Shown here in pieces: positions 1-11,510 of a DNA stretch of 64,000 nucleotides. The notes beneath the pieces were generated by a model. That model worked only from the letters and a program-made list of their open reading frames with translations. It was not told the DNA's origin and made no database searches. Numbering within the stretch: the first letter of the stretch is position 1; each line of letters opens with the position of its first letter. Source of the stretch: Staphylococcus simiae. Lineage in GTDB: Bacteria > Bacillota > Bacilli > Staphylococcales > Staphylococcaceae. The stretch lies in assembly GCF_017357005.1 (NCBI RefSeq), contig NZ_CP071589.1:1736001-1800000 (forward strand). The letters run 5' to 3'. The translations under genes were made by a program, and so were the position numbers.

Positions 1-51
1 TTAATAACAAACAATAAAGTACGAATTTCTGAAAAATTTGCTTAAGATTTT

Positions 52-92
52 CAAAAGGAGTTATAAGATATCAATATATCTCAATAACTCCT
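52..92 (-). terminator. Terminator after cdsA
   Basis: Arms AGGAGTTAT (56-64) and ATAACTCCT (84-92) pair, with a second inner pairing in the loop. The A-run on the left becomes a T-run on the minus strand, so it fits a rho-independent stop for the cdsA transcript. Positions 1-214 hold no gene I can support. Confidence 0.7.
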
Positions 93-214
93 CAACATGT
101 ATAATTTCAATTTTATTAGTTTTGTAATTACTATAACAACACAAAAATCTTATCAATCAATATAATTCCTAATTTAATATAGCTTTTCACAGATTAAAAA
201 TATAAATTAAATCA

Positions 215-997
215 TTAAATCTGAATTAATAGAATGTTTAGTAATGGTAGTACAAACATAAAACTATCAAATCTATCTAAAATACCACCATGTCCGGGTA
301 AAATTCGTCCAGAGTCTTTTACACCAAAATGTCGTTTAAAACCAGACTCTACTAAATCTCCTAATTGTCCAAAAAGACTTAATACAATAGTTATCGATAA
401 TAATAACCACATATTCATACTAAACGCTACAAAAAATGACATAATTATTGGTACCAGTAAACTACAGAACAGTCCTCCAATAAAACCTTCGATTGTTTTA
501 TTCGGACTAATTACTGGCCATAATTTATGTTTACCAAACATTTTACCGAATAAATATGCACCTGTATCAGTAAGCCAAACAATTAAAAAAGCAAATAATA
601 TGTAATGTAACCCTTCAGATCGAGTTTCATAAAAATACATAAATCCTATGCCTACATATGCCACTGACATTAAGCAAAAAGCTGCATCCATGAAACTAAA
701 TCTATTTTTAGATAAGACTGTATAACTTAAAACAATAAAACTCATTGCAATTAAACTTTTTAATTGTATCACTTGTACCCATGCACCAGCATCTTGAGGC
801 AACATTATAATGATTAATGCGATTGCACTTATTATTCCTGGAAAAGAAACAAACTTAATCATGTTCATATTGAGTAGCTCTTTTAATGCAATTAATGCTA
901 ATAAATTAGCAAATAACATTAAAATTAGTCCACCTTTTAACAATATAGGCAAGAAAACCAATAAGGCAATAATTGCAGTTAGCGTTCTTACTTTCAT
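215..997 (-). CDS. cdsA: Phosphatidate cytidylyltransferase (CDP-diglyceride synthase)
   Basis: This integral membrane enzyme makes CDP-diacylglycerol from phosphatidic acid and CTP, the branch point for phosphatidylglycerol and cardiolipin. The 260-residue length is normal for the family. Most of the protein is hydrophobic, with about seven or eight predicted membrane spans. The family signature lies near the C-terminus (about 216-243) and includes [19 protein letters not shown]. It follows uppS by 6 nt on the same strand, as in other staphylococci, so the two are very likely cotranscribed. A hairpin follows the stop. Confidence 0.95.
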   Translation of the reverse strand: MKVRTLTAIIALLVFLPILLKGGLILMLFANLLALIALKELLNMNMIKFVSFPGIISAIALIIIMLPQDAGAWVQVIQLKSLIAMSFIVLSYTVLSKNRFSFMDAAFCLMSVAYVGIGFMYFYETRSEGLHYILFAFLIVWLTDTGAYLFGKMFGKHKLWPVISPNKTIEGFIGGLFCSLLVPIIMSFFVAFSMNMWLLLSITIVLSLFGQLGDLVESGFKRHFGVKDSGRILPGHGGILDRFDSFMFVLPLLNILLIQI

Positions 998-1003
998 ACT
1001 TTA

Positions 1004-1774
1004 CTACTCCTCACTTAATCCGCCAAAACGACGTTGACGTGACTGATAAATTTTAATACATTCAACTAATTCATCTTCGTCAAAGTCAGGCCATAATTTT
1101 TGATTAAAGATAAATTCACTATATGAAACTTGCCAAATTAAAAAGTTGCTTATTCTTTGTTCTCCAGATGTACGAATCAATAATTCAGGATCTGGATAAT
1201 GTTTAGTCATCAAATGATTGTTTATATATGCTTCATCGATAATATCACTGTTTAACCCTTGTTGTTGCATCTCTTCAAACATATTTTTTATACTATGTAC
1301 AATTTCTGCTCTACCACCATAATTTATAGCAAATATCAATTTTAAGCCTGTATTATTAGCTGTTTTTTCTTGCGCATTATTAATAGCTTCTAATGTTTTT
1401 TTAGGAAGTTTATCTGTAAACCCAATTGTTTCAACTTTAACATTTTTTTCAATAAGTTCTGGTAAAAATGTTTTTAAAAAATCTACAGGTAAATTCATAA
1501 TATAATTTACTTCATTTTCAGGTCTTGACCAATTTTCTGTGGAAAAGGCATATAATGTTAAGTATTTAACACCCATATCACTTGCTTTACGCGTTATTTT
1601 TTTCACCGTTTGCATTCCTTGGTAATGACCTTTAATTCTAGGCATTTTTTTATTCTTTGCCCATCTGCCATTTCCGTCCATAATGATAGCAATATGTTCA
1701 GGAATATTTGTTAAATCCAAATTATCATCATGGGTATTTATATTATTTTTTTTATTTATTAGCTTTTTAAACAT
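1004..1774 (-). CDS. uppS: Undecaprenyl diphosphate synthase (cis-prenyltransferase)
   Basis: The enzyme condenses isopentenyl diphosphate units onto farnesyl diphosphate to make undecaprenyl diphosphate, the lipid carrier for peptidoglycan and teichoic acid. The catalytic aspartate lies in IIMDGNGRWAK, and the C-terminal RTSGEQRISNFLIWQ block binds the homoallylic substrate. An in-frame ATG exists at 1798, but I prefer the ATG at 1774 (protein beginning MFKKLINKK, 256 residues): GGAGG sits 7 nt before it and the upstream start has no ribosome site. It is separated from frr by about 330 nt with a terminator, so it probably has its own promoter. Confidence 0.93.
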   Translation of the reverse strand: MFKKLINKKNNINTHDDNLDLTNIPEHIAIIMDGNGRWAKNKKMPRIKGHYQGMQTVKKITRKASDMGVKYLTLYAFSTENWSRPENEVNYIMNLPVDFLKTFLPELIEKNVKVETIGFTDKLPKKTLEAINNAQEKTANNTGLKLIFAINYGGRAEIVHSIKNMFEEMQQQGLNSDIIDEAYINNHLMTKHYPDPELLIRTSGEQRISNFLIWQVSYSEFIFNQKLWPDFDEDELVECIKIYQSRQRRFGGLSEE

Positions 1775-1874
1775 GGTCTTTCCTCCGAGCCTGATCATCT
1801 CTGTTATATAGTATATGTATTAAACAATCATCTATCATTTTATCATACTCATTTAACGCATTGAATAAGCAAAT

Positions 1875-1910
1875 AAAAAAACTGTACCAAAGTCGTACTC
1901 GGTACAGTTT
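1875..1910 (-). terminator. Terminator between frr and uppS
   Basis: AAACTGTACC and GGTACAGTTT (minus-strand sense) form a GC-containing stem followed by seven T residues on the minus strand. It lies 200 nt downstream of frr and ends the pyrH-frr transcript. The 1775-2107 gap holds no gene; a weaker hairpin (ATAACA/TGTTAT) is at about 2066-2090. Confidence 0.75.
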
Positions 1911-2107
1911 ATATCATGAACGTGACATACCTACTGATGTTAAAACGAAGCACTTCATTTTAATTATATAATTTTATTTTATCTTATATACTCGCTAATA
2001 AAGTGTTTTCACTTAACTGTTTTAAATGTGTATCACTCATTCATTTTTATGAATTTTTAATATCTATAACAATGATCTCGTCACTGTTATAACTATATCG
2101 AAAATTT

Positions 2108-2662
2108 TTATACTGACATGATGTCTTTTTCTTTATCAGCAACTAATTGATCAATTTCTTTGATAGAACTATCAGTAGCTTTTTGAACATCATCTGTTTG
2201 ACTTCTTAATTCATCTTCTGAAATATCACCATTTTTTTCATCTTTTTTCAATTGTTCATTCATATCACGACGAATGTTTCGAACAGAAACTTTTGCATCT
2301 TCCCCAATTTTTTTCACGTCTTTAACTAATTCTTTTCTGCGTTCCTCAGTCAAAGCAGGCACAGAAATACGAATTACTTCACCATCACTAGTTGGGTTAA
2401 CGCCTAAATTTGCTGCGATAATTGCTTTCTCAATATCACCAACAGATGTTTTATCATATGGAGAAATAACAAGCAATCGTGCTTCTGGAACATTAATGCT
2501 AGCCAATTGTTGAACTGGTGTAGGTGCACCATAGTAATCGACAGTTACACCATTTAATAAGTTTGAATTAGCACGTCCTGCACTAATATTAGCAAGTTCG
2601 CGAGACAAGCTATCGATAGATTTTTTCATTCTTGATTTAGTTTCATTAATAATGTCACTCAT
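2108..2662 (-). CDS. frr: Ribosome recycling factor
   Basis: RRF works with EF-G in the cytoplasm to split the post-termination ribosome. The 184 residues match the usual 184-186. The long charged helical regions (for example near [16 protein letters not shown]) and the [12 protein letters not shown] stretch in domain II are typical. GAGGTG precedes the start. It lies 19 nt after pyrH, in the conserved rpsB-tsf-pyrH-frr order. Confidence 0.96.
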   Translation of the reverse strand: MSDIINETKSRMKKSIDSLSRELANISAGRANSNLLNGVTVDYYGAPTPVQQLASINVPEARLLVISPYDKTSVGDIEKAIIAANLGVNPTSDGEVIRISVPALTEERRKELVKDVKKIGEDAKVSVRNIRRDMNEQLKKDEKNGDISEDELRSQTDDVQKATDSSIKEIDQLVADKEKDIMSV

Positions 2663-2681
2663 TATAAAAACACCTCGTATT

Positions 2682-3404
2682 TTATTTTGTAATTAACGTA
2701 CCGATTTTTTCACCCATTACAGCACGTTTAATATTTCCTTCCTCCATAATAGAGAATACGTTTAATGGAATATTATTATCCATACAGAATGATGATGCAG
2801 TTGAATCCATTACTTGTAAACCTTCTTGTAGCATTTGAATATGAGTTAAGTGTTCATATTTAACTGCATTTTTATCTACTTTAGGATCTGCTGAGTAAAC
2901 GCCATCAACATTATTTTTACCCATTAAAATAACATCTGCTTCTACTTCTGCAGCTCTTAATGCAGCGGTTGTATCTGTTGAGAAGTATGGATTACCAATA
3001 CCAGCAGCAAAAATCACTACTCGTTTCTTCTCTAAGTGTCTAATTGCACGACGACGAATGTATGGTTCTGCAACTTGCTTCATTTCAATAGATGTTAAGA
3101 CACGTGTATCACAATCTAATTGTTCAAGGCTATCTTGTAATGCTAATGCATTCATAACAGTAGCTAACATACCCATATAGTCAGCAGTACCTCTATCCAT
3201 GCCTAAATCACTACCAGTTTTACCTCTCCAAATATTACCTCCACCAACAATAACTGCAATTTCACAGTCCATTTTAGCTACTTCTGCAACTTGTTCAGCA
3301 ACACTTTTAATAATAATTGGATTGATACCAAATCCTTTATCTCCTGCTAGTGCTTCACCACTTAGTTTTAAAACTACACGTTTATATTTAGAATTTTGAG
3401 CCAT
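2682..3404 (-). CDS. pyrH: UMP kinase
   Basis: Bacterial UMP kinase, an amino-acid-kinase-fold enzyme that phosphorylates UMP to UDP with ATP and is regulated by GTP and UTP in the family. Visible motifs are KLSGEAL near the start, the glycine-rich VGGGNIWRG loop, and [11 protein letters not shown] in the nucleotide site. The frame is open to 3458, but the ATG at 3404 (MAQNSKYKR, 240 residues) matches family length and has GAGAGGAT upstream, so the 18 extra residues are not used. It is followed closely by frr. Confidence 0.95.
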   Translation of the reverse strand: MAQNSKYKRVVLKLSGEALAGDKGFGINPIIIKSVAEQVAEVAKMDCEIAVIVGGGNIWRGKTGSDLGMDRGTADYMGMLATVMNALALQDSLEQLDCDTRVLTSIEMKQVAEPYIRRRAIRHLEKKRVVIFAAGIGNPYFSTDTTAALRAAEVEADVILMGKNNVDGVYSADPKVDKNAVKYEHLTHIQMLQEGLQVMDSTASSFCMDNNIPLNVFSIMEEGNIKRAVMGEKIGTLITK

Positions 3405-3538
3405 TGTCTTATCCTCTCTATCGTGAATATATGTAACATATACAAGTAAAGAAGACACGGTTACTCCTTATTAACATGTGAAACACAGTAATAAGTCGTA
3501 CTATAGGTGTCTTCTTCCTTGTTATACTTTATGACAGA

Positions 3539-4420
3539 TTATTTCATTTGTCCTTTTACTTCGTCAGCAAAGTTTTCTTCGCGTTTTTCCATACCTTCTC
3601 CTACTTCATAACGTACGAAGTCAACAAGTTTTCCACCTTTTGATTTTAAGAAAGCTTCAACTGTTTGATCAGGGTCTTTAACGAAGTCTTGGTCTACAGC
3701 ACAAATTTCTTGTAGATATTTACGTAAACGTCCTTCAACCATTTTTTCAACGATTTTTTCTGGTTTACCTTCATTTAAAGCTTGTTGTTTTAATACTTCT
3801 CTTTCATGATTAATTTCTTCTTCACTAACTTGTTCTGAAGAAACATATTTAGGGTTGATTGCAGCAATATGCATAGCTACATCTTTAGCTGCTTCTTCGT
3901 CAGTTGAACCTTCAACTACCGTTAACACACCGATACGTCCACCCATGTGTAAGTATGCACCAAATGCATCATTGTCAGTTTTAGTTCTTACTGCAAAACG
4001 ACGGATGCTTAATTTTTCACCAATTGTAGAAATAGCTTCTTTCATTCTTTCATCAACTGATTTACCGTTTGGTAAAGTAGTTTCCATTAAAGCATCAACA
4101 TTTTCTGCTTTAGATTCAAGGATTTGATTAGCAATTTCTTTAACTAGTTCTTGGAAACCTTCGTTACGAGCAACGAAGTCTGTTTCTGAGTTAATTTCAA
4201 CAATTGCAGCTTCATTACCTTTTACTTCAACGTGTACTAAACCTTCTGCAGCAATACGGTCAGCTTTTTTAGCTGCTTTAGCAATACCTTTTTCACGTAG
4301 ATAATCAATCGCTTTATCAATATCGCCATCTGTTTCAGTTAGCGCTTTTTTACAATCCATCATGCCTGCGCCAGTTTTTTCACGTAATTCTTTAACAAGT
4401 TTTGCTGTAATAGTAGCCAT
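3539..4420 (-). CDS. tsf: Elongation factor Ts
   Basis: EF-Ts is the guanine-nucleotide exchange factor for EF-Tu. The N-terminal UBA-like domain carries the conserved [12 protein letters not shown] motif (residues 16-27), followed by the core with [11 protein letters not shown]. The length of 293 residues is standard for Firmicutes. AGGAGGAA-type ribosome site upstream (TTGGAGGAATAAAG). A terminator-like hairpin separates it from rpsB, so readthrough or a separate promoter supplies tsf. Confidence 0.96.
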   Translation of the reverse strand: MATITAKLVKELREKTGAGMMDCKKALTETDGDIDKAIDYLREKGIAKAAKKADRIAAEGLVHVEVKGNEAAIVEINSETDFVARNEGFQELVKEIANQILESKAENVDALMETTLPNGKSVDERMKEAISTIGEKLSIRRFAVRTKTDNDAFGAYLHMGGRIGVLTVVEGSTDEEAAKDVAMHIAAINPKYVSSEQVSEEEINHEREVLKQQALNEGKPEKIVEKMVEGRLRKYLQEICAVDQDFVKDPDQTVEAFLKSKGGKLVDFVRYEVGEGMEKREENFADEVKGQMK

Positions 4421-4634
4421 TCTTTATTCCTCCAATAAATTATATAAATATTTGTTTTAATTTTAGCATTAATTTAGGTTTAATTGCCAATAGTCTATTG
4501 TTATATTTCGCAATTTTTTATAGATAAATGATTGTTCATATCTGAGATTTTTTTATTAGACTTATCGCTTTACTTACCTAAAAGTCTTAACATAAATAAC
4601 CATAACAGTTAACATTTCATTTATATTTCCCTTT

Positions 4635-4669
4635 TAAAAAAGGTGATAAGCATATATATCTTATCACCC
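4635..4669 (-). terminator. Hairpin/terminator between rpsB and tsf
   Basis: GGTGATAAG and CTTATCACC pair, followed on the minus strand by TTTTTT. It lies 35-70 nt after the rpsB stop. It may be a partial terminator that sets the S2 to EF-Ts ratio (inference). The 282-nt gap shows no other feature. Confidence 0.7.
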
Positions 4670-4702
4670 ATTTAAACTATATCAAGTCAGAGTCAACAGT
4701 AA

Positions 4703-5470
4703 TTATTCTGCAGTTGCTTCTGTTTCTTCTGATTTTTCTTTTTCATCTAAATCGATGTTTTGCTCTGCAGCAACTTCTTCATTAGATACGCCTTGTTGTC
4801 CTTCTATGACAGCATCTGCCATTTTACCAGTTAATAATTTAACGGCACGAATAGCATCATCGTTTGCTGGGATAACGTAATCAATTTCATCTGGATCACA
4901 GTTAGTATCAACGATACCTACGATAGGAATATTTAATTTACGTGCTTCAGCAATAGCGTTACGCTCTTTACGAGGGTCAACTACGAATAATGCTTGAGGC
5001 ATTGTTTTCATATCACGAATACCGCCTAAGAATTTGATTAAACGGTCGTATTCTTTTTTAAGTTCAACAACTTCTTTTTTAGGTAAAACTTCGAACAAAC
5101 CATCTTCTTCCATTTTTTCAATTTCAGAGATACGTTTGATACGTTTTGAGATTGTTTTATAGTTAGTTAATAATCCACCTAACCATCTTTGGTTAATGTA
5201 GAATTGTCCAGCACGTTCTGCTTCAGCTTTAACTGATTCTTGTGCTTGTTTCTTAGTACCTACGAATAAGACTTTACCGCCATCTTCAGATACTTGTTTT
5301 AAGAAGTAATAAGCTTCGTCAACTTTTTTCACTGTTTTTTGTAAGTCGATGATATAAATACCATTTCTTTCAGTGAAGATATATTTTTTCATTTTTGGGT
5401 TCCAACGGCGTGTTTGGTGACCGAAGTGAACACCTGCTTCTAGCAATTGTTTCATTGAAATTACTGCCAT
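4703..5470 (-). CDS. rpsB: 30S ribosomal protein S2
   Basis: S2 is a small-subunit ribosomal protein needed for S1 and mRNA binding. The start [25 protein letters not shown] and the GTKKQAQ and [10 protein letters not shown] blocks are diagnostic. The length is 255 residues with the acidic C-terminal tail ([16 protein letters not shown]) seen in staphylococci. AGGAGGAA precedes the ATG by a good distance. It begins the rpsB-tsf-pyrH-frr unit and has a promoter and a leader with a hairpin (see separate entries). Confidence 0.97.
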   Translation of the reverse strand: MAVISMKQLLEAGVHFGHQTRRWNPKMKKYIFTERNGIYIIDLQKTVKKVDEAYYFLKQVSEDGGKVLFVGTKKQAQESVKAEAERAGQFYINQRWLGGLLTNYKTISKRIKRISEIEKMEEDGLFEVLPKKEVVELKKEYDRLIKFLGGIRDMKTMPQALFVVDPRKERNAIAEARKLNIPIVGIVDTNCDPDEIDYVIPANDDAIRAVKLLTGKMADAVIEGQQGVSNEEVAAEQNIDLDEKEKSEETEATAE

Positions 5471-5518
5471 AATAAATTCCTCCTAATGGTTAAATTACCT
5501 CCATTACAAACTACTGTA

Positions 5519-5546
5519 AAAACAATACAACAAGTATTGCACCATT
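5519..5546 (-). promoter_or_regulatory. Leader hairpin upstream of rpsB
   Basis: On the minus strand CAATAC-TTGTT-GTATTG is followed by TTTTTAC, a small terminator-like hairpin in the roughly 120-nt leader of rpsB. Autoregulation of rpsB through its leader is known in other bacteria. Whether this hairpin does so here is inference. Confidence 0.4.
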
Positions 5547-5594
5547 TACATATCGTTATTTGTAATGTGTGTATTGGCTTTATAGCCGAAGATA

Positions 5595-5623
5595 AATATA
5601 ACATATTGTATGGTTAAAAGCAA
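5595..5623 (-). promoter_or_regulatory. Sigma-A type promoter of rpsB
   Basis: On the minus strand a -35 box TTGCTT (5618-5623) and a -10 box TATATT (5595-5600) are separated by 17 nt. Transcription would start near 5588 and give a leader of about 120 nt before rpsB. Confidence 0.55.
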
Positions 5624-5702
5624 ACAATTTTTAAAAGGTTTAACAGAGACAGATAAGCAATTGATTGTTTAAAATATCTATCATATCTATCTTTGTTATT
5701 AA

Positions 5703-6476
5703 CTATTTACTTTTTTCTAATTCATCCAAGAATTTTTCTTTTTTAACTTTAATGAATGTACCTTTCATACCTAAAGAACGCGATTCTATAACACCGGCAC
5801 TTTCAAGTTTTCTCAAGGCGTTAACAATTACAGATCTTGTAATTCCAACTCTATCAGCAACTTTTGATGCGATTAGCAATCCTTCAGTACCACCTAATTC
5901 ATCAAAGATATGTTCAATTGCTTCTTTTTCTGAGTAAGAAAGTGAATTAATTGCCATAGTAATCGCTGCTTTGTCTCTAGCTTCTTTTTCCACTTCATTG
6001 TGTTTTTCACGTAAAATTTCCATACCTATAACTGTTGCAGCATACTCACCTAATACTAAGTCATTTTCATTAAAATCATCATGTACTCTACCTAATACAA
6101 GTGTACCTAATCTCTCCCCACCACCTAAAATTGGGAAGATTGTAGTTCTGCTATCGATGAACACTTCTCTATTTTCTGGTGGGAACACTGTTAAAACATT
6201 ATCGATATCAATATTCGATTCAGTTTGTTTAACTTCCATTAATTGTTCAGTATATTCACTTGGAATGTGTCTTTCTTCTAGCATACTAATAATTCGTTCA
6301 CTTTTTAATAATTCATTCAAACTTGATCCTAAAATTTTACCTCTACGCGATACGATGAAAACATTCGTAACTGTTACGCTACTTATTGTTTGTGCTACAT
6401 CTTTAAAATCTACAGCTATACCCTTGTGTTTTTGTAATAATGTGTTTAATTCTCTAGTTTTAGATAATAAGCTCAT
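5703..6476 (-). CDS. codY: GTP- and branched-chain amino acid-sensing pleiotropic repressor CodY
   Basis: CodY represses amino-acid synthesis, transport and (in S. aureus) virulence genes when isoleucine, leucine, valine and GTP are plentiful. The N-terminal GAF domain (about 1-155) binds branched-chain amino acids. The C-terminal winged helix-turn-helix (about 200-245) includes [19 protein letters not shown]. The 257 residues equal the S. aureus length. It follows hslU by 21 nt in the conserved xerC-hslV-hslU-codY operon. Confidence 0.97.
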   Translation of the reverse strand: MSLLSKTRELNTLLQKHKGIAVDFKDVAQTISSVTVTNVFIVSRRGKILGSSLNELLKSERIISMLEERHIPSEYTEQLMEVKQTESNIDIDNVLTVFPPENREVFIDSRTTIFPILGGGERLGTLVLGRVHDDFNENDLVLGEYAATVIGMEILREKHNEVEKEARDKAAITMAINSLSYSEKEAIEHIFDELGGTEGLLIASKVADRVGITRSVIVNALRKLESAGVIESRSLGMKGTFIKVKKEKFLDELEKSK

Positions 6477-6497
6477 GAATCTTTCTCCTTTTATATT

Positions 6498-7901
6498 TTA
6501 TAAAATAAATGCACTTAAATCCTTATTTGTTGAAATTGATTTTAGTTTATCGTCAACATATTGAGGTGTTATATCTACAACAGCATGCGGCATATTTGGT
6601 GCTTCGAATGATAAATCTTCGAGCATTTTTTCTAAAATAGTATGCAATCGTCTAGCACCTATATTATCAGTATCTTGATTTACTTGATAAGCAATTTCAG
6701 CTAAACGCGTTATGGCTTCATCTGAAAAATTAACTGTTACTTCTTCTGTTTGTAATAATGCTTCGTATTGCTTTATTAATGATAATTTAGGTTCTGTTAA
6801 AATACTTACGAAGTCTGCTACTGTTAAGCTATCAAGTTCAACTCTAATTGGAAAACGACCTTGTAATTCAGGAATTAAATCACTTGGCTTAGAAACATGA
6901 AATGCGCCTGCTCCAATAAATAACATATGTTCAGTATTCACAGTACCATATTTTGTTTGTATCATGCTACCTTCCAAAATTGGTAAAATATCTCTTTGTA
7001 CACCTTGTCTAGAAACATCTTGACCACTATTTTGATTATTAGTAGCTACTTTATCTATTTCATCAATGAAAATAATACCCATTTGCTCTGCTAATTCTAA
7101 TGCTTCCTGATTTGCTGTCTCTTGATCGATTAATTGGTCTGCAAAATCATCTGCTAAGATTTTACGCGCCGTTTCAACAGCAACTTCTCTTTCAACTTTT
7201 TTCTTAGGCATTAATTGATTCATCATATCTTGCATTTGTTGATTTTGATTAGTTCCTAACATGCCTAAAGCACCTGGGTCTTGTTCAACTTTAATACGTA
7301 CTTTTTCTTTTTCAAGTTTACCTTCTAGCAATTGTTGTTTAATTTCAGAACGTTTCGTTTTAATTTCTTCTGTTGGTGCTTCTTCCTCTTCATCGTTGTC
7401 TTGACCAAAATTAGGAATTGCACCTCCAAATAGAGATTCTAGCGGGTTATTTGATTGTGAAGCTTTCTTTTTCATACTTGGCACTAATAATTTGACAAGT
7501 TTTTCATTTGCTTTATTCGTTGCCTCATCTTTAACTAGTGCTTTTTTGTTATTTTTTACTAACCTAACTGAAACATCTACTAAATCTCTTACCATACTTT
7601 CAACATCTCGACCAACATAACCTACTTCTGTAAATTTAGTAGCTTCAACTTTGATAAAAGGTGCGCCAACAACTTTGGCCATTCTTCTTGCGATTTCAGT
7701 TTTACCTACACCAGTTGGTCCAATCATAAGAATATTCTTAGGGGATATTTCTTGCTTAGCTTCTTCATTTAATAAGCTTCTTCTGTATCTGTTACGTAAA
7801 GCAATCGCAACTTTACGCTTGGCATCGTCTTGCCCAACAATATATTCATTTAATTTAGATACGATCTCTTTTGGAGTCAATTTAATTCCACTTGTATCCA
7901 T
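6498..7901 (-). CDS. hslU: HslU/ClpY ATPase subunit of the HslUV protease
   Basis: AAA+ unfoldase that feeds substrates to the HslV peptidase. Walker [10 protein letters not shown] is near residue 57 of the trimmed protein and Walker [10 protein letters not shown] near 245; the inserted I-domain between them is rich in charged residues ([16 protein letters not shown]). The C-terminal LSAFIL is the usual tail that docks into HslV. The frame is open to 7925, but the ATG at 7901 ([10 protein letters not shown], 467 residues) has GGAGGA 9 nt upstream and matches the known staphylococcal length. Confidence 0.95.
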   Translation of the reverse strand: MDTSGIKLTPKEIVSKLNEYIVGQDDAKRKVAIALRNRYRRSLLNEEAKQEISPKNILMIGPTGVGKTEIARRMAKVVGAPFIKVEATKFTEVGYVGRDVESMVRDLVDVSVRLVKNNKKALVKDEATNKANEKLVKLLVPSMKKKASQSNNPLESLFGGAIPNFGQDNDEEEEAPTEEIKTKRSEIKQQLLEGKLEKEKVRIKVEQDPGALGMLGTNQNQQMQDMMNQLMPKKKVEREVAVETARKILADDFADQLIDQETANQEALELAEQMGIIFIDEIDKVATNNQNSGQDVSRQGVQRDILPILEGSMIQTKYGTVNTEHMLFIGAGAFHVSKPSDLIPELQGRFPIRVELDSLTVADFVSILTEPKLSLIKQYEALLQTEEVTVNFSDEAITRLAEIAYQVNQDTDNIGARRLHTILEKMLEDLSFEAPNMPHAVVDITPQYVDDKLKSISTNKDLSAFIL

Positions 7902-7958
7902 TAATTTCATTCCTCCATTTTGCACTAAATTTCAGTATTCATTTCCAAATTTCTAACT

Positions 7959-8504
7959 TTATAATGTCTCTACTACAATATTGTCATTCGTAAAGACACA
8001 AATGTCTGATGCTACTTTAAGACTTTCATAAGCCATTTCTTTAGCTGACATATGTGATGCATGTCGTTTTAATGCTCTACCTGCACTTAAAGCATAATTA
8101 CCACCAGAACCAATTGCAATTAAGTCATCATCTGGAGCTATAACTTCACCAGTACCACTTACGATTAAAATTGCATCTTTATCCATGACAATCAACATTG
8201 CTTCAAGTTGACGTAATTGTTTATCTCCACGCCATTCTTGAGCTAATTCAACTGCAGCTCGTTCCAAATTACCACTAAATTGTTGTAATTTTGTTTCGAA
8301 TTTTTCAAATAGTGTAAAGGCATCAGCAACACTTCCAGCAAAACCAGCTAAAACTTTGCCGTCATACAAACGTCTTACTTTGCGGGCAGTTTGTTTCATA
8401 ATGACTTGTTGTCCTAATGTCACTTGCCCATCACCAGCCATAGCTGCTTCCCCATTATGTCTTACGGCATAAATAGTCGTTGCATGTAAAGTATTATTAC
8501 TCAT
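7959..8504 (-). CDS. hslV: HslV/ClpQ peptidase subunit
   Basis: Proteasome-related N-terminal nucleophile peptidase. The mature start [10 protein letters not shown] is preceded by eight residues (MSNNTLHA), so Thr9 would be the catalytic threonine after removal of a short propeptide, as in other staphylococci. GSVADAF and the IGSGGNYA block are also family motifs. Length 181. Its ATG shares one base with the xerC stop (TAATG), suggesting translational coupling. Confidence 0.95.
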   Translation of the reverse strand: MSNNTLHATTIYAVRHNGEAAMAGDGQVTLGQQVIMKQTARKVRRLYDGKVLAGFAGSVADAFTLFEKFETKLQQFSGNLERAAVELAQEWRGDKQLRQLEAMLIVMDKDAILIVSGTGEVIAPDDDLIAIGSGGNYALSAGRALKRHASHMSAKEMAYESLKVASDICVFTNDNIVVETL

Positions 8505-9397
8505 TATTCATTCTCCTTTTTTGCTCTAGGATGTGCATTTAAATACACTTTTCTCAATTGTTGATTCGATACGTGAGTATATTTTCCTGTTGTCGATAAA
8601 TTTACATGTCCTAATAGTGCTTGAACAGTTCGCAAATCAGCACCTTCATTTAATAAATGTGTGGCAAAAGTATGTCTTAATTTATGAGGGTGTATCTTAC
8701 TAACTCCTGATGTACGTTTAACGATGTCGTTCAGGACATATCTAACACCACGTTCAGTAATCGCTTCACCTTTTAAATTTACAATCAAAAAATCATGTTT
8801 CGAATGTTGTATTGGTTTAAACTCAGCTAAATATTGTTCAATACTTTGCTTACAGAATTCACCAAAAGGAACAAAGCGTTGTTTATTACCTTTTCCTAAA
8901 ACCGTTACGCCATTGGAATACATATCAATATCTTGTTGCTTAATATTAACTAATTCAGATACTCGAATACCTGTTGCGTACAACAACTCCAAAATCACTC
9001 TATCTCTAATACCTTTTTTGGCATCTTGCTGTACCGTATTAAACAAGGCTTCCATCTCTTCTTCATAGAAAAATTGAGGAAGATATTGCTCTTTTTTAGG
9101 GTGTACTAATTGCACAAATGGATTAATGATGGAGTCATCCATAGTCATCCAATATTCATAAAAAGTACGTAACGTTGAGATTTTACGAGATACTGAAGTT
9201 CTTTTCAACTTATTTGAATAAAGGTAACTTAAATAATTTCTAGCATCTCGATATTGAAACGTTTTTAATTCTAAATGTTCTTGTTCCAAAAATTGATTAA
9301 ATTGAACTAAATCATCATGATATGATTTTAATGTATGTTCAGAAAAGTTTCTTTCTACTTTTAATGTCTTTAAAAATGATTGTTGGATGTTATTCAA
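8504..9397 (-). CDS. xerC: Tyrosine recombinase XerC
   Basis: XerC with XerD resolves chromosome dimers at dif. The N-terminal SAM-like domain covers about residues 1-90; the catalytic domain follows. Visible catalytic residues are Arg in ATGIRVSEL, the HKLRH pair, His in [10 protein letters not shown], and the nucleophile Tyr in GKYTHVS. The 297 residues match S. aureus XerC. It is the first gene of the xerC-hslV-hslU-codY operon. About 620 nt without genes lie upstream. Confidence 0.94.
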   Translation of the reverse strand: MNNIQQSFLKTLKVERNFSEHTLKSYHDDLVQFNQFLEQEHLELKTFQYRDARNYLSYLYSNKLKRTSVSRKISTLRTFYEYWMTMDDSIINPFVQLVHPKKEQYLPQFFYEEEMEALFNTVQQDAKKGIRDRVILELLYATGIRVSELVNIKQQDIDMYSNGVTVLGKGNKQRFVPFGEFCKQSIEQYLAEFKPIQHSKHDFLIVNLKGEAITERGVRYVLNDIVKRTSGVSKIHPHKLRHTFATHLLNEGADLRTVQALLGHVNLSTTGKYTHVSNQQLRKVYLNAHPRAKKENE

Positions 9398-9924
9398 TAT
9401 GTCACCTCTCCACCAATATAAATTGTAGCATATACAAAATAGGGCTTACAGTAATTTGATATTCAATTCTAAATCTTTTGAGAATTGAATTAATTTTATC
9501 ATAATAATTTTTACTTTTATTAAAATGTTTATAACGAAAATGTTTAGTTACACACTACAATGTATAAATTAACAATTAAATGAATGTACTTCTTTTAAAC
9601 AAACAATATTAAATACTTTCTTCTACATATTACAGTATAAATCTTATTGCGTGTCATTTATTTAGCTCATCTTGATAAGATTCTTTTAAATTGTCAAAAA
9701 TATGTAACAAATATAGCTAGTGATGTAATATCAACACAAAATTATCCCAATGTATTTTAGTTAATCTATATATGTGTGACAAATTATTATAATAATCCTT
9801 TTCAAAGCAGCTTGATTTACAGATAATAGTAATTCATTTTGTATATCAATTTCATATAGACTTTACATTTCAACTTCATATCTGACAAGATGATAGATAT
9901 TCAACTAACGCAAAGAATCAATTA
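9398..9924. other. Gene-free AT-rich gap between trmFO and xerC
   Basis: About 530 nt with no open frame longer than a few tens of codons and no RNA gene that I recognise. It must hold the xerC promoter at its left end, but I cannot pick a convincing -35/-10 pair in such AT-rich DNA. Confidence 0.5.
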
Positions 9925-10010
9925 AAAAAGACTAGAATCGTATTTATTCTAAATTTGCAAAATGCTAACTACAGCCATGCAAATTTTAAAATAGTACTTC
10001 TAGTCTTTTT
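9925..10010 (-). terminator. Nested hairpin terminator after trmFO
   Basis: Outer arms AAAAAGACTAGAA (9925-9937) and TTCTAGTCTTTTT (9998-10010) pair exactly, and inner arms AAATTTGCA (9951-9959) and TGCAAATTT (9978-9986) pair inside. The T-run on both strands allows bidirectional use; it lies 7 nt after the trmFO stop. Confidence 0.75.
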
Positions 10011-10016
10011 AACTAT

Positions 10017-11324
10017 CTATAATGTTTTTTTGTAGTTTTCCAAGTAATCAAGTGCGCGATGTGCTTGAGCTTCATATCTTTCTTTCTTATCTTTAATACG
10101 TTTTTCTAGTGAAGGTAATAATCCAAAATTAGCATTCATAGGTTGGAAGTTCTTTTCATTTTTAGCATGTGAAATATAATATGCCATACTTCCTATCATT
10201 GTCTCTCTTGGAAATACAACTTCGCCTTTGCCCAACATTTTATGTGCTAAATTGATACCTGCTACAAGACCACTTGCTGCACTTTCAACATAACCTTCTA
10301 CTCCTGTCATTTGACCAGCAAACTGAATATTAGGTTGATTAATCAATTCATATTTTTCATTTAAAACATCCGGTGAGTTGATAAAAGTATTTCTATGCAT
10401 AACACCATAACGTACGATATCAACATTTTCTAAACCAGGGATTAATTTAATAACTTCTTTTTGTGCTCCCCACTTAAGATGAGTTTGAAAACCAACAATA
10501 TTATATAATGTACCAGCTGCATCATCTTGTCTTAGTTGCACAACTGCATATGGTCTTTTACCAGTCTTAGGGTCTTCCAAGCCAACTGGTTTCATAGGGC
10601 CAAATAATAAAGTCTTACGACCACGTTCAGCCATGACTTCAAATGGCATACAACCTTCAAAATATTTTTCTTTCTCAAATTCGTTTACTGGTGCAACTTC
10701 TGCTTCCAATACCGCATCATAAAAGCGATTAAATTCTTCTTCAGTCATAGGACAGTTTAAATATGCTGCCTCACCTTTATCATATCTTGATTTTAAATAT
10801 ACTTTATCCATATCAATTGATTCTTTTTCAATAATAGGCGCTGCTGCATCATAAAAATATAATTGATCTTTACCAGTTATGTCGACAATTTCTTGCGCTA
10901 AATTTTCAGTTGTTAAAGGACCAGTTGCAATAATTGAATAACCCTCAGGAATAGAATTAATTTCTTCGTTAATTACATTAATATTTTCATGATTTCTTAA
11001 TGTTTCTGTTATATATCCAGAAAAATCATGTCTATCCACTGCTAATGCTCCACCGGCAGGAACACGGGCTTTATCAGCTGCTTTAATAATTAAAGAGTTT
11101 AGTCTTCTCATTTCTTCTTTTAATACACCAACACCATTAGTTAAGGCATTACCTCTTAATGAGTTTGAACACACTAATTCTGCAAATTTATCTGTATGAT
11201 GTGCTGGTGTTTGTTTTACTGGACGCATTTCAATAAGATTAACTTTTATACCTCTTTCAGCTAATTGATATGCTGCTTCGGATCCAGCTAATCCAGCTCC
11301 AATAACGTTAACAGTTTGAGTCAT
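10017..11324 (-). CDS. trmFO: Methylenetetrahydrofolate--tRNA-(uracil-54-C5)-methyltransferase TrmFO
   Basis: Flavoprotein that makes ribothymidine-54 in tRNA using methylenetetrahydrofolate and FADH2. The N-terminal dinucleotide-binding motif is [16 protein letters not shown]. The 435 residues match S. aureus (old name gid). AAAGGAG precedes the ATG. In S. aureus this gene follows topA; here the upstream DNA is instead cut off by a group II intron about 110 nt away. The gene itself looks intact, but its promoter context has changed. Confidence 0.95.
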   Translation of the reverse strand: MTQTVNVIGAGLAGSEAAYQLAERGIKVNLIEMRPVKQTPAHHTDKFAELVCSNSLRGNALTNGVGVLKEEMRRLNSLIIKAADKARVPAGGALAVDRHDFSGYITETLRNHENINVINEEINSIPEGYSIIATGPLTTENLAQEIVDITGKDQLYFYDAAAPIIEKESIDMDKVYLKSRYDKGEAAYLNCPMTEEEFNRFYDAVLEAEVAPVNEFEKEKYFEGCMPFEVMAERGRKTLLFGPMKPVGLEDPKTGKRPYAVVQLRQDDAAGTLYNIVGFQTHLKWGAQKEVIKLIPGLENVDIVRYGVMHRNTFINSPDVLNEKYELINQPNIQFAGQMTGVEGYVESAASGLVAGINLAHKMLGKGEVVFPRETMIGSMAYYISHAKNEKNFQPMNANFGLLPSLEKRIKDKKERYEAQAHRALDYLENYKKTL

Positions 11325-11510
11325 TGTAACTCTCCTTTATAAAAAATTTCATTGCATGATATTAATATTTTGGTTAATTGTTATACTTCAAATCATTATA
11401 TATAACATTATATTTTTAAAGTGAATTTAACGTCATCGAGTAGGAGGATAACCATTATTTGATTATCCGTCCTCTCACACCACCGAGCGTACGGTTCCGT
11501 ACTCGGCGGT

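Noticed and set aside
1775..1798. N-terminal extension MIRLGGKT of UppS
   Set aside because: The extension is the translated ribosome-binding region (GGAGGAAAGACC) of the true start at 1774.
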